Assembly: GCA_004283055.1 (NCBI GenBank) | Contig: SHLP01000009.1 | Location: 1-56,490, forward strand | DNA: 56,490 nucleotides | Direction of reading: 5' to 3' | Origin: Deltaproteobacteria bacterium | Lineage (GTDB): Bacteria; Myxococcota_A; Polyangia; Polyangiales; Houyiibacteriaceae | In this document: in pieces, positions 35,312-43,924 of the stretch | Position numbering within the stretch: position 1 is the stretch's first letter | Layout: every line of letters starts with the position of its first letter | Position numbers and translations under genes: made by a program | Notes under the pieces: model-generated | What the model was told of the DNA's origin: nothing | What the model saw: only the letters and a program-made list of their open reading frames with translations | The model's database searches: none

Positions 35312-36723
35312 CCACGACGTTTCTCGTCGTTTCATCGCTCGTGAAGGTGGTGGTCGTGCTCGTGATCACCGTGGGCACCTTTGCTCCGGTCATCATTTGG
35401 GCCGAGCGGCGCCAGAGCGCGATGATTCAGGACAGACTCGGGCCGAGTCGCGCCGCGATCACCTTGCCGGCTTCGGCGGTAGGGTTCATCGACCGCGCGC
35501 GCCTTCCCATGTGGCGCCTGGCCGCTCTCACCGGCATCACCGCGATCGTCGCTCTGCTCGCGCTGACCTTCGTTGCCGTCAAAGGCAGCAATCCGCTCCC
35601 GCTCTCGACCTCCGCGTTGACCGCCACCCTCGTCGGATTCGGCGCGGCGTCCGTCTTGCTCCGCGTGGGCTACGGCGTGCACGGAACGATCGTCCGCAAC
35701 GGCGGCAAGATCATGCTTCTCGGTCTTCTGCACCCCTTGGCCGACGCCCTGAAGTTCATCTTCAAAGAAGACTTCGTCCCGCCCAAGTCCGACAAGCTTC
35801 TATTCTCCGCAGGTCCGATCATCGCGCTCATCCCGGCGATCGCGGCCTTCGCCGTCGTGCCGTTCGCAAGCAGCCTGCACTGGGACTATCTCAATCAGGT
35901 GCTCCCGCGCACCGGTGAAATCGCCGGCCCCGTGGTGCCGATGCAGGTCGCCAGCATCAACGTGGGCATCCTCTTCATCTTCGCCATCGCGAGCACCGGA
36001 ATCATCGGCGCCGCCATCTCCGGCTACGCCTCCGACAACAAGTATTCCTTACTCGGGGGGATTCGGGCCGCCAGCCAGATGGTGAGCTACGAGGTCGTGC
36101 TCGGCCTCACGCTCGTTCCTCCATTCATGGTGTACGCCTCTCTCCGACTCGAGAACATGGCGACTTGGCAGTACGATCACATCTGGGGGATCTTCATCCC
36201 GCCTCTGACCCTCGCCGCCATCAATTTCTTCGTCGCAGCCATCGCCGAGACCAAGCGCGTGCCCTTCGACCTTCCCGAGGGCGAGAGCGAGCTCGTTGGC
36301 GGCTACCTCACCGAGTATTCCGGCATGAAGTTCGGCATGTTCTTCATGGGAGAGTTCGTCGAGGTGGTTTCCCTGGCTGCGCTCGCTTCGGTGATCTTCC
36401 TCGGCGGTTGGGACGTTCCGTTTCTCTACCGCGACGGCTTCGAATTTTCGCTGCCCTTCGTTGCCACGGGCTTCTCGGTGCCTCTGGTCCACTGGCTCGT
36501 CGTGGCGATTCAGTTCCTGTTCTTCCTCTTCAAGATCATCGTCTTGATCTGGTTCCAGCTCATGATTCGCTGGTCCCTTCCGCGGTTCCGCTACGACCAG
36601 CTCATGTCCCTGTGCTGGAAGGGTCTGTTGCCCGTCTCCCTGCTCAACATCCTGGTGGCTGGCGCTTTCATCCTGTCGGGCTGGCTGGACGGCTGGGTTG
36701 CTTTCTTCGAAAAAATCTTCTGA
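35308..36723 (+). CDS. nuoH: NADH-quinone oxidoreductase subunit H, enlarged
   Basis: The 471-residue membrane subunit joins the peripheral arm to the membrane arm and roofs the quinone channel. Canonical parts are APVIIWAERRQSAMIQDRLG, HPLADALKFIFKEDFVPPKS, AETKRVPFDLPEGESELVGG and EYSGMKFGMFFMGEF. The usual length is near 330-350. Here about 85 extra residues (49-136), with two predicted membrane helices, stand between GPSR and LLGLLHPLADA, where other NuoH proteins have only a few residues. The rest is intact, so the insertion is probably tolerated or functional. The C-terminus is also somewhat extended. Confidence 0.95.
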   Translation: MTTTFLVVSSLVKVVVVLVITVGTFAPVIIWAERRQSAMIQDRLGPSRAAITLPASAVGFIDRARLPMWRLAALTGITAIVALLALTFVAVKGSNPLPLSTSALTATLVGFGAASVLLRVGYGVHGTIVRNGGKIMLLGLLHPLADALKFIFKEDFVPPKSDKLLFSAGPIIALIPAIAAFAVVPFASSLHWDYLNQVLPRTGEIAGPVVPMQVASINVGILFIFAIASTGIIGAAISGYASDNKYSLLGGIRAASQMVSYEVVLGLTLVPPFMVYASLRLENMATWQYDHIWGIFIPPLTLAAINFFVAAIAETKRVPFDLPEGESELVGGYLTEYSGMKFGMFFMGEFVEVVSLAALASVIFLGGWDVPFLYRDGFEFSLPFVATGFSVPLVHWLVVAIQFLFFLFKIIVLIWFQLMIRWSLPRFRYDQLMSLCWKGLLPVSLLNILVAGAFILSGWLDGWVAFFEKIF

Positions 36724-36731
36724 GGTTCCGC

Positions 36732-37325
36732 ATGGCAGTTGAAGTCAAAGTCATCAAGAAACCCGAGCGTACCGTCGCCGAGCAGGTCTACCTCCCCGAG
36801 ATCGCAAAAGGACTCGGCCTGGCGATGAGCCGCTTCTTCAAGAACACCTTCGGCCCCAAGGCCAGCAAGGAAATCGCCACGGTGAAATACCCCGAGGAGA
36901 CGGTCGAGTATCCCGAACGCTTCCGCGGCATTCATCGTCTCACTCAGCGGACCGACGGCTCTCCCAGGTGCGTGGCCTGCCTGTGCTGCAGCACCGCCTG
37001 TCCGGCGCAGTGCATTCACATCGAGGCGGCCGAGTACGAGCCCGACGACCCTCGCTACGGCTACGAGCGCTTCCCGGCGGTGTTCACCATCGACGAGCTC
37101 CGCTGCATCTTCTGCGGCTACTGTGTGGAAGCCTGCCCATGCGACGCCATTCGAATGGACACCGGCATGCACATGCCGCCGTCGACCCGTCGGGAGCACT
37201 TCATCTTCGACAAAGCCACGCTGCTCTCGATTCCTGGCCGCGATGGTTCCTATCTGACCGCCAACCCACGCCACGAGCCGGGCGACCCGAGTCATCCGGG
37301 CGTCGATCGCGAGCGCGGGCACTAG
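36732..37325 (+). CDS. nuoI: NADH-quinone oxidoreductase subunit I
   Basis: The 197-residue ferredoxin-like subunit carries clusters N6a and N6b. The two CxxCxxCxxxCP motifs are CVACLCCSTACP and CIFCGYCVEACP. The N-terminal helix region (LPEIAKGLGLAMSRFFKNTF) attaches it to the membrane, and KYPEETVEYPERFRGIHRL is typical. The C-terminus ends with a His- and Asp-rich tail. It starts eight bases after the nuoH stop with GAGG upstream. No nuoJ follows; the next frame is a methyltransferase. Confidence 0.96.
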   Translation: MAVEVKVIKKPERTVAEQVYLPEIAKGLGLAMSRFFKNTFGPKASKEIATVKYPEETVEYPERFRGIHRLTQRTDGSPRCVACLCCSTACPAQCIHIEAAEYEPDDPRYGYERFPAVFTIDELRCIFCGYCVEACPCDAIRMDTGMHMPPSTRREHFIFDKATLLSIPGRDGSYLTANPRHEPGDPSHPGVDRERGH

Positions 37326-37327
37326 GC

Positions 37328-38176
37328 GTGACCCCGTCGCGCGCCGCGAGCCAGACGGCGATCATGGTCGCCGCCTACCGCGGACGTGCCTCGGCCGAGG
37401 CGACCCCGGTCTGCGAAGACCCCTGGGCACTCGGCCTCGCTGGGGCCGAGGGAGAAGCGCTGTCGCGTCGTTGGGACGCGCACTCGCCCTCGATGGAGCT
37501 CTGGGTCGGGCTTCGAACACGCTATCTCGACGACACCGTGACGCGGGCCCTCGATCGCGGCATGCGGCAAGTGGTGATTCTCGGCGCTGGGCTCGATACG
37601 CGCGCCGCGCGCCTGCGCCGTCCGGGAGCTCGATTTTTCGAAGTGGATCAGCCTGCCAGCCAAGCTGACAAACGCGAGCGCCTTTCGAGGTTTGCAAGCT
37701 ATCCAATCGAAGCTGCTACGTTTGTTCCCTGCGACTTCGAGCGAGACGACTTCGTTCAGCTCCTCGAAGCCGCCGGGCTCGATCGAAGCGCGCCGTCCTG
37801 CTTCGTCTGGGAGGGCGTCGTGTACTACCTGCGCGAGGCGGCCGCCCGCTCGACGCTCGAGCGTCTGGCGTCGGAGTTCGACCCAGGCTCGCTCCTGGTC
37901 TTCGACTACCTCAACAGCAAGATGGCCAAGTCAAGTCCGCGCCTCCGGCAAGAGGACCGAGCGATGAAGGGCATCATCGAGGAGCTCGGGGAGCCCATGC
38001 AATTCGGAATCGACGACCCTACGCCCTTGATGTCCGAGTGCGGCTACCGCTTCGTTCGCACGGTGAGCTTCGACGAGCTGGCATTGCAGTACACGGGTAC
38101 GTACGCGCGCGAGCGTTTCTTTCGCTTCCAAGCCGTGGGATTGGCCAGTGCAAGCGAGAGCCTGTCTCTGTGGTAG
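37328..38176 (+). CDS. Class I SAM-dependent methyltransferase (TIGR00027/LCM-like)
   Basis: The 282-residue protein resembles the leucine-carboxyl-methyltransferase-like family. Signatures are SQTAIMVAAYRGRASA at the N-terminus, RQVVILGAGLDTRAARL as the SAM-binding motif, FFEVDQPASQADKRERL with the acidic residue, and FVWEGVVYYLREA. The substrate is unknown. The GTG start lies two bases after the nuoI stop, so it may be co-transcribed with complex I. Its 3' end overlaps the hydrolase start by seven bases. It occupies the place where nuoJ would normally follow. Confidence 0.85.
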   Translation: MTPSRAASQTAIMVAAYRGRASAEATPVCEDPWALGLAGAEGEALSRRWDAHSPSMELWVGLRTRYLDDTVTRALDRGMRQVVILGAGLDTRAARLRRPGARFFEVDQPASQADKRERLSRFASYPIEAATFVPCDFERDDFVQLLEAAGLDRSAPSCFVWEGVVYYLREAAARSTLERLASEFDPGSLLVFDYLNSKMAKSSPRLRQEDRAMKGIIEELGEPMQFGIDDPTPLMSECGYRFVRTVSFDELALQYTGTYARERFFRFQAVGLASASESLSLW

Positions 38177-38928
38177 AGACCCGGCAGATCGCTGGACGCG
38201 CCGTTGCCTTCCGACACGAGTCAGGCGCGGGGCCGAGCCTCGTCTGCGTCCACGGCTCTGCGGACAATCACCACGTCTACGATCGGCTCCTCGACGCCAT
38301 GCCTGGCCGCGATCGCTACGCGATCAACCTCCCGGGACGAGCGGGGACCGACGGGCCTGCACTCGGCACAGCCGCCGAGATGGAGGCGTTTCTATCGCGA
38401 TTTGTGGAATCGGAGCTGGACGGCAACTACCTGGTCGTTGGCCACTCCCTAGGCGGCGCCGTGGCGATCGAGCATGCCCTCTCATCGAGGTCCGCAGGCC
38501 TCGTGGGCATCGTGCTGCTCGCCACCGGCGCCCGGCTCCGAGTTCACCCCATGATCCTCCAGCTCTTCGAGCAGGTCGCCAAGTCGGGCGCCGCCATTCC
38601 ACCGCTGCCTCCCGGGCTCTACCAGCAGGGCACCGATCCCGAGCTCGTCGAAGAAGCCTCGAAGCACCGCGAGCTCACGCCGATTGAAACGGCCGGCACC
38701 GACTGGAGAGCCGCGAACAGCTTCGATCGGATGCAAGACCTCCCGAAGATCCGAGTCCCCGCCCTCATCGTCGCGGGGACTCAGGACGCGCTCACTCCAG
38801 CGAAGTACGCCCATTACCTCGCCGCCGAGATCCCAAACAGCGACCTCCACATCCTCGGGGGCGCAGGCCACATGCTCGTCATGGAGCGGGCCGCCGAGCT
38901 TGCAGAGCTACTCTCTCAGCGAGTCTGA
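38170..38928 (+). CDS. Alpha/beta hydrolase
   Basis: The 252-residue protein has the alpha/beta-hydrolase fold. The oxyanion region is VCVHGSADNHHVYDRLL, the nucleophile elbow is VVGHSLGGAVAIEHA, the acid is probably the Asp in VAGTQDALTP, and the catalytic His is in LGGAGHMLVMERA. No signal peptide is visible. The GTG start overlaps the methyltransferase stop, and the two genes may act on the same small molecule, although nothing shows which. Esterase, lactonase or thioesterase activity is possible. Confidence 0.87.
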   Translation: MVETRQIAGRAVAFRHESGAGPSLVCVHGSADNHHVYDRLLDAMPGRDRYAINLPGRAGTDGPALGTAAEMEAFLSRFVESELDGNYLVVGHSLGGAVAIEHALSSRSAGLVGIVLLATGARLRVHPMILQLFEQVAKSGAAIPPLPPGLYQQGTDPELVEEASKHRELTPIETAGTDWRAANSFDRMQDLPKIRVPALIVAGTQDALTPAKYAHYLAAEIPNSDLHILGGAGHMLVMERAAELAELLSQRV

Positions 38929-39001
38929 CGTGCAACTTCGGTGATGCGTGTCCGATAAGTCTGGCATGCCGTCACTCGCAGCACTACGGTGCCTTTCGTC
39001 C

Positions 39002-40906
39002 ATGACCGACATCGACGTGGCTTTGCGGGAGCGTTTCGGGCTTTCGTCGTTTCATCCCTGGCAGCGCGAGGCCATCGAGGAGCTGCTCGGAGGGCGGCGT
39101 CGGGTGATCGTCATTGCCCCCACGGGCGGAGGCAAGTCGCTTTGCTACCAGCTTCCGGCTGCCGTCCTCGAAGGTACGTCCATCGTCATCTCACCTCTCA
39201 TCGCGCTGATGGAAGACCAGGTGCGCGCTCTGACGGAGCGCGGGGTGGCGGCGACGTTTCTCGCCTCGACGCTCGAGCCCGAGGAATTGAGGCGTCGCGA
39301 GCGTGAGATCTTCGAGGGCTGCTATCAACTCGTCTACGTGGCGCCCGAGCGTCTGGAGTCGCCCTGGCTGGTGGACAAGCTCGCGGCGCTCCGGCCCGGG
39401 CTGCTCGCCATCGACGAGGCGCACTGCATCTCGCAATGGGGCCACGATTTTCGCCCCTCGTACTTGAGGCTCGGCCAGGTCATCGAGCGTTTGAAGCCTC
39501 CGCGGGTCCTCGCCTGCACGGCGACAGCGACTCCGATCGTCCGTCGCGAGATTCAGGAGCGGCTCGGGCTGCGTTCCGAACAGAGCGCGGTCATCTTGCG
39601 CGGTTTCTCCAGACCGAATCTTCATCTTACCGTCGTCGAGAGCGACAGCTCCACGCAGCGGCGTAAGCGTATGCTTCACGCGCTGGCTGAGGCGCTCGGC
39701 AGTCCCGATCAGCCCCGGGGTGGAGCGATCGTCTACGCGGCGACCCGTCGAAACACCGAAACGGTCGCCGAGGCCGTGGTCAGAGCAGGCTGGCGCGCAG
39801 CCCCGTACCACGCTGGGCTTGCCGCTTCATTGCGCGAGGACGTGAACCGGCGTTTTGCAAATCGTTCGCTCGATGTGGTCGTCGCTACCAACGCGTTTGG
39901 GATGGGAATCGATCGGGCCGACATTCGGACGGTCATTCACGTTCAGGCGCCGGGCTCGGTAGAGGCGTACTACCAAGAGGTCGGGCGCGCGGGTCGCGAC
40001 GGGCAACCGGCGCACGGGCTCTTGCTGACCAGCTCCGGCGACCTTGCGCTTCGACGGCGCCTGATCGGGTTCAGCGGTGGACGAGACTCGGACGGCGTTC
40101 AAGACCCCGCGCACGTGCAGCAGCAGTGGGCGCTCTTTCTCGATCTGATGCGGTACGTCGAAGCAGGGAGCTGCCGGCACGACTTCATCCTGCGGTACTT
40201 CGGCGACGAGCAAGAGACCCTCGGCGGCTGTGGTCACTGCGACGTGTGCGAGCGTCTCGAAGAGGCAGGAGAGGAGGGCGGGCCGCGGTCCGCCTCCGAC
40301 GAAGAAGCGCTCCTGGTGCGCAAGGCCCTGGCCGGTGTCGCCCGCAACCAGGGGCGCGCGGGGCTTACGGCCGTGTCCGATATGCTGCATGGCACCGACA
40401 ACGAAAGGCTGCGCCGGCTGGGCCTCACCGAGCTCAGCACGCACGGTCTGCTCGAGGATCGCCCCAAGGCGTGGGTTCTAGCGCTCCTGAGGCGAATGAT
40501 CACCGCAGGCCTGATCGACCTGAGCGCGGGCGAGTTTCCGATTCCCCATTTGACGCGCCTTGGCATCGCTACGATGAAAGACGAAGAGCCGGTGCGCATG
40601 CTGGTCCCTCCTCCTGACGCCGGTCAAGCGCGGACGCGAAAAAAGGAGCGCCGGCCTTCCAATCGGGAGCTTCCAGACGATGTCGACCCCTCGCTCTTCG
40701 AGAGACTACGCGCGACTCGGCTCGATCTCGCTCGAGCGAAAGGCGTTCCCGCGTACGTGGTCTGCCACGACCGCACGCTTCTCGAAATCGCCGCTTACAA
40801 GCCGACCTCGATGGAGGCGCTCGCCGGCATCCATGGGATGGGGCCAGCTCGGATCGAGCGCTACGGCGAGCCATTCTTGGCGACGGTGAGCTCCCACGCT
40901 CCATAG
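39002..40906 (+). CDS. recQ: ATP-dependent DNA helicase RecQ
   Basis: The 634-residue 3'-5' helicase has all parts of a full RecQ: motif 0 and Walker A (FHPWQREAIEEL, APTGGGKSLCYQLP), the DEAH box with aromatic-rich loop (IDEAHCISQWGHDFRP), motif VI (YYQEVGRAGRDGQPA), the zinc-binding cysteines (CRHDF and CGHCDVC), a winged helix, and an HRDC domain at the C-terminus (VPAYVVCHDRTLLEIA). I used the ATG at 39002; GTG at 38948 or ATG at 38966 would add 18 or 12 residues. The 3' end overlaps the convergent MEMO gene by 46 bases, an unusually long antisense overlap here. Confidence 0.95.
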   Translation: MTDIDVALRERFGLSSFHPWQREAIEELLGGRRRVIVIAPTGGGKSLCYQLPAAVLEGTSIVISPLIALMEDQVRALTERGVAATFLASTLEPEELRRREREIFEGCYQLVYVAPERLESPWLVDKLAALRPGLLAIDEAHCISQWGHDFRPSYLRLGQVIERLKPPRVLACTATATPIVRREIQERLGLRSEQSAVILRGFSRPNLHLTVVESDSSTQRRKRMLHALAEALGSPDQPRGGAIVYAATRRNTETVAEAVVRAGWRAAPYHAGLAASLREDVNRRFANRSLDVVVATNAFGMGIDRADIRTVIHVQAPGSVEAYYQEVGRAGRDGQPAHGLLLTSSGDLALRRRLIGFSGGRDSDGVQDPAHVQQQWALFLDLMRYVEAGSCRHDFILRYFGDEQETLGGCGHCDVCERLEEAGEEGGPRSASDEEALLVRKALAGVARNQGRAGLTAVSDMLHGTDNERLRRLGLTELSTHGLLEDRPKAWVLALLRRMITAGLIDLSAGEFPIPHLTRLGIATMKDEEPVRMLVPPPDAGQARTRKKERRPSNRELPDDVDPSLFERLRATRLDLARAKGVPAYVVCHDRTLLEIAAYKPTSMEALAGIHGMGPARIERYGEPFLATVSSHAP

Positions 40907-41679
40907 CCGACGACCTCAGAACGGCCGCCCGCCGTGTCGCCCGAGCTTCGTAGAGCCAAGGTGCGTGCCTCGAGCTCGTGCCGCCGCGCGGCGGTCAACA
41001 GACCCCCGACCCCGGTGCGTCCGCAGGCGCCCTCCGGACCGATCCCTTCGGGCTCCAAGGATTCGATCGCGGATGCGGTCGCGGCATCCATGCGCCTCGC
41101 AGTGTCGTAGTCGAAATAGTGGCTCAAGTCCGAGCTGACGACGATCAGGGTTTCGTCGCCGCCCCAGAGGGCCTCCAAGACCTGTTCCACCTGTGCCGAT
41201 GACGCATGGCCGACCGCAATCGGAAGGACGGCAAACGCACCGAGCACCTCCTGAAGAAAGGGCAACTGCACTTCGAGCGAGTGCTCGGAGTGGTGCGCAT
41301 CGTCGAGAACATCGACGAAAGAAAACGTGAGGATTTGCCGGCGCGCGGTTTCATCGACATCGACCGAGCCCAGTGGCGTCGCGAAGGCCGTGCTGCTTGG
41401 CACCGCGAGTCCTGCGAACCGAACGTGATGACTGGGCCCGATCAACACGACGCGAGAAACCAGCTCACGCGCAGCTTCGACTCGCACGAAGGCCGCCGCC
41501 GCAACCTGACCGGAATACACGTAGCCTGCGTGGGGCACGATCAGCGCCTTGGGCCAAGGATCGGGCGCCGGCGGCGTTTCGCGCGCCGCATCGAGGTATC
41601 CGCGAATCAATGAGCATAGTGCGTGCGAATCCGCCGGATAAAACGAACCTGCTACCGCCGCTGGTCGCACTGCCGCCAC
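40861..41679 (-). CDS. amrB: MEMO1 family protein, AmmeMemoRadiSam system protein B
   Basis: The 272-residue protein matches the MEMO family, related to class III extradiol dioxygenases. It starts RPAAVAGSFYPADSHAL. The likely metal ligands, by analogy with human MEMO1, are the His in VPHAGYVYSG, the His in IGPSHHVRF and the Cys in GACGRTGVGG. SSDLSHYFDYDTARR and HSEHSLEVQLPF are further family marks. It is divergent from the radical SAM gene of the same system, 86 bases apart. The third usual partner, an AMMECR1-type protein, is not in this window. The cellular role is unclear in bacteria. Confidence 0.9.
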   Translation of the reverse strand: MAAVRPAAVAGSFYPADSHALCSLIRGYLDAARETPPAPDPWPKALIVPHAGYVYSGQVAAAAFVRVEAARELVSRVVLIGPSHHVRFAGLAVPSSTAFATPLGSVDVDETARRQILTFSFVDVLDDAHHSEHSLEVQLPFLQEVLGAFAVLPIAVGHASSAQVEQVLEALWGGDETLIVVSSDLSHYFDYDTARRMDAATASAIESLEPEGIGPEGACGRTGVGGLLTAARRHELEARTLALRSSGDTAGGRSEVVGYGAWELTVAKNGSP

Positions 41680-41765
41680 ACGGTCAGCCTGGGCACTACA
41701 GAGCCCTTGTCAACGCGATCTGCTCGGACTTGCGCCCCGCCCACTGGATGCGCACTCTGTTTCTG

Positions 41766-42866
41766 ATGGTGCGTCCACCCGGATCGACGGTATCGACCGA
41801 GTACTGGAGCCGGCTCGATGATGGCCGCCTTCTCTGCGAGCTCTGCCCGCGAGCTTGCAAGCTGAGTGCAGGGCAGCGCGGGCTTTGCTTCGTTCGGGCG
41901 CGCGAGGACGACGCCATCGTGCTCACGAGCTACGCGCGCTCGAGCGGATTCGCGGTCGATCCGATCGAGAAGAAGCCGCTGCATCACTTTCTCCCCGGGA
42001 CGCCGGTGCTTTCCTTCGGCACGGCCGGCTGCAACCTGACCTGCAAGTTCTGTCAGAACTGGGACATCTCCAAGTCCCGTCAGATGGACACGCTCGCCGA
42101 GGCGGCAGGGCCCGAGCAAATCGTTCAGGCGGCGGAGCGCCTCGGCTGCCGAAGCGTGGCCTTTACGTACAACGACCCGGTTATCTTTCTCGAGTATGCG
42201 CGGGACGTGGCGGCGGCGTGCAAAGACGCGGGCATTCGAAGCGTGGCGGTCACCGCCGGCTACATCAACCCAAGACCGAGGTCCGAGTTCTTCTCTTTCA
42301 TCGACGCGGCCAACATCGATCTAAAAGCCTTCGACGAGGCTTTCTATCGGCGCATTGCCGGCGGTCAGCTTGCGCCGGTACTCGACACTCTTCGCTACCT
42401 CCGAAACGAAACCGACGTATGGTTCGAGATCACCAACCTCGTCATACCCGATCACAACGACAGCGATGACGAGCTCCGGCGGATGAGTGCGTGGATTGTC
42501 GATGAGCTCGGCCCCGACGTACCTCTGCATTTCTCGGCCTTCCACCCCAATTACAAGATGTTGAATGTGTCCCCGACTTCACGTGCGACGTTGCGCAGGG
42601 CGAGACAGATCGCGACTGAAGAGGGTATTCATCACGTCTACACGGGCAATATCCACGATCGTGAAGGTGACACCACGTGCTGCGCCGCCTGCGGTACGTC
42701 GCTGATCGTCAGAGACTGGTATGAGATCCTCGAATGGAACCTCCGGGACGGGCGCTGTCCGACGTGCGGTACGCCCTGCGCCGGCGTTTTCGAGCCGTCC
42801 TCTGGGGAATGGGGAGCGCGGCGCCTCGCCGTGAAGATGGGGGCGGACGGAATCGCGCTCTATTAG
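41766..42866 (+). CDS. amrS: Radical SAM protein of the AmmeMemoRadiSam system
   Basis: The 366-residue enzyme has the radical SAM motif CxxxCxxC in CNLTCKFCQNW and an N-terminal cysteine set, LCELCPRACKLSAGQRGLC, as in pyruvate-formate-lyase-activase-like members. It ends with a zinc-finger-like tail: CCAACGTSLIVRDW and CPTCGTPC. SVAFTYNDPVIFLEYARD and DLKAFDEAFYRRI are typical of the family. I chose the ATG at 41766 (MVRPPGSTVST); upstream methionines lead into the divergent gene. The product of the reaction is not known. Pairing with MEMO supports the assignment. Confidence 0.9.
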   Translation: MVRPPGSTVSTEYWSRLDDGRLLCELCPRACKLSAGQRGLCFVRAREDDAIVLTSYARSSGFAVDPIEKKPLHHFLPGTPVLSFGTAGCNLTCKFCQNWDISKSRQMDTLAEAAGPEQIVQAAERLGCRSVAFTYNDPVIFLEYARDVAAACKDAGIRSVAVTAGYINPRPRSEFFSFIDAANIDLKAFDEAFYRRIAGGQLAPVLDTLRYLRNETDVWFEITNLVIPDHNDSDDELRRMSAWIVDELGPDVPLHFSAFHPNYKMLNVSPTSRATLRRARQIATEEGIHHVYTGNIHDREGDTTCCAACGTSLIVRDWYEILEWNLRDGRCPTCGTPCAGVFEPSSGEWGARRLAVKMGADGIALY

Positions 42867-42878
42867 CGCCGCTCCTCG

Positions 42879-43766
42879 CTAGGCCGCAGACGCGCTGTCG
42901 ACCGGGACGGCCAAGATCCTACCCAGGAAATCGAGAACGGCGCGGATGCGTGCGCTGTCTCGAAGGTCCTTGTGGACCGCTTGCCAGATCTGTCGAGGCT
43001 CGGGCGCACCTTCGAGCGGCACGCGCACCAGGTGCTGGTCGTAGTCGGCCACGAGGCAGGGGAGCAACCCAATTCCGGTGCCGGCCGCGATTGCGGAAAA
43101 CGCTGCCGACACGCTGTCCGACCGCAGTGCAACCCGTGCCCCATCCATGCGAGCCTCAACCCAATCATTCTCTCGGCGAAACGGACGGACGTCGGTGAAA
43201 AGGATGACCTGATGTCCCGCCAGGGAGTCCTTGGGCAAAGCAAAGCGATCGACGTAGTCCCGCGATGCGTAAAGCCCGAGGTGAATGAACGAGAGCCGCT
43301 TGATGATCAAATCGTCTTGGGTCGGGCGGGCCAGGCGCAGCGCGATGTCCGCTTCGCGCCGGGCAAGGTTCACTTGGAGGTTGGTGCAGTTGAGCTCGAG
43401 CTGGATTTCCGGATATCGCTCGCGAAAGCGTCGCAGATGCGGCGCGATGAACCGGGTCGTCAGCATTTCGGTTGCAGTGAGTCGGACGACGCCCTCGAGC
43501 TTCTGATCTTCGCCTGCGACGTCGCGCTCGACCCCTAGGGCCTCCCGCTCGATCCGCTCGGCGCGTGGCAGGAGGCGATGGCCGGCATCGGTCAAAACGT
43601 ATCCGGTGGGCGTTCGATCGAAGAGGCGCGCCCCCAGCTCCTCCTCGAGCTTCAGCAAGCGTCGCCCCACGGTCGTCGGGTCCAGCGACAGGGCAGCGCC
43701 GGCTGCCGCCAGGGTCGCGTGGCGCTGAAGGGTCAGGAAGTAGCGCACGTCGTCCCAGTTGAACAT
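42879..43766 (-). CDS. LysR-family transcriptional regulator
   Basis: The 295-residue protein has the LysR winged helix at its N-terminus: WDDVRYFLTLQRHATLAAAG, then DPTTVGRRLLKLEEELGARL and FDRTPTGYVLTDAG. The effector domain follows, with DIALRLARPTQDDLIIKRLS and the GTGIGLLPCL segment typical of the PBP2-like lobe. The ATG at 43766 gives MFNWDDVRYF, as in the family; three more methionines lie upstream. It is divergent from the large lipoprotein gene, a possible target, with 158 bases between. The ligand is unknown. Confidence 0.9.
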   Translation of the reverse strand: MFNWDDVRYFLTLQRHATLAAAGAALSLDPTTVGRRLLKLEEELGARLFDRTPTGYVLTDAGHRLLPRAERIEREALGVERDVAGEDQKLEGVVRLTATEMLTTRFIAPHLRRFRERYPEIQLELNCTNLQVNLARREADIALRLARPTQDDLIIKRLSFIHLGLYASRDYVDRFALPKDSLAGHQVILFTDVRPFRRENDWVEARMDGARVALRSDSVSAAFSAIAAGTGIGLLPCLVADYDQHLVRVPLEGAPEPRQIWQAVHKDLRDSARIRAVLDFLGRILAVPVDSASAA

Positions 43767-43867
43767 GGCCTGCATCATCGCAGCGCATATCGCCGTGCGC
43801 AACTGCAGAACTGCGTCCGCTTCCGGCTACCGTGAGCTCGTAGCTGCGATCCGTCAGCCCTCTGCTT

Positions 43868-43894
43868 TTGACGTTGCAGACATAATAATATGCT
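43868..43894 (+). promoter_or_regulatory. Candidate promoter of the large lipoprotein gene
   Basis: TTGACG (43868-43873) and TATGCT (43889-43894) are 15 bases apart in a strongly AT-rich island (CATAATAATATGCTAAAG). The match is partial and the spacing is shorter than the optimum, but the AT-rich block stands out from the surrounding GC-rich DNA. Confidence 0.35.
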
Positions 43895-43924
43895 AAAGTA
43901 GTAATTCGGGCAGACGAGAACTGA

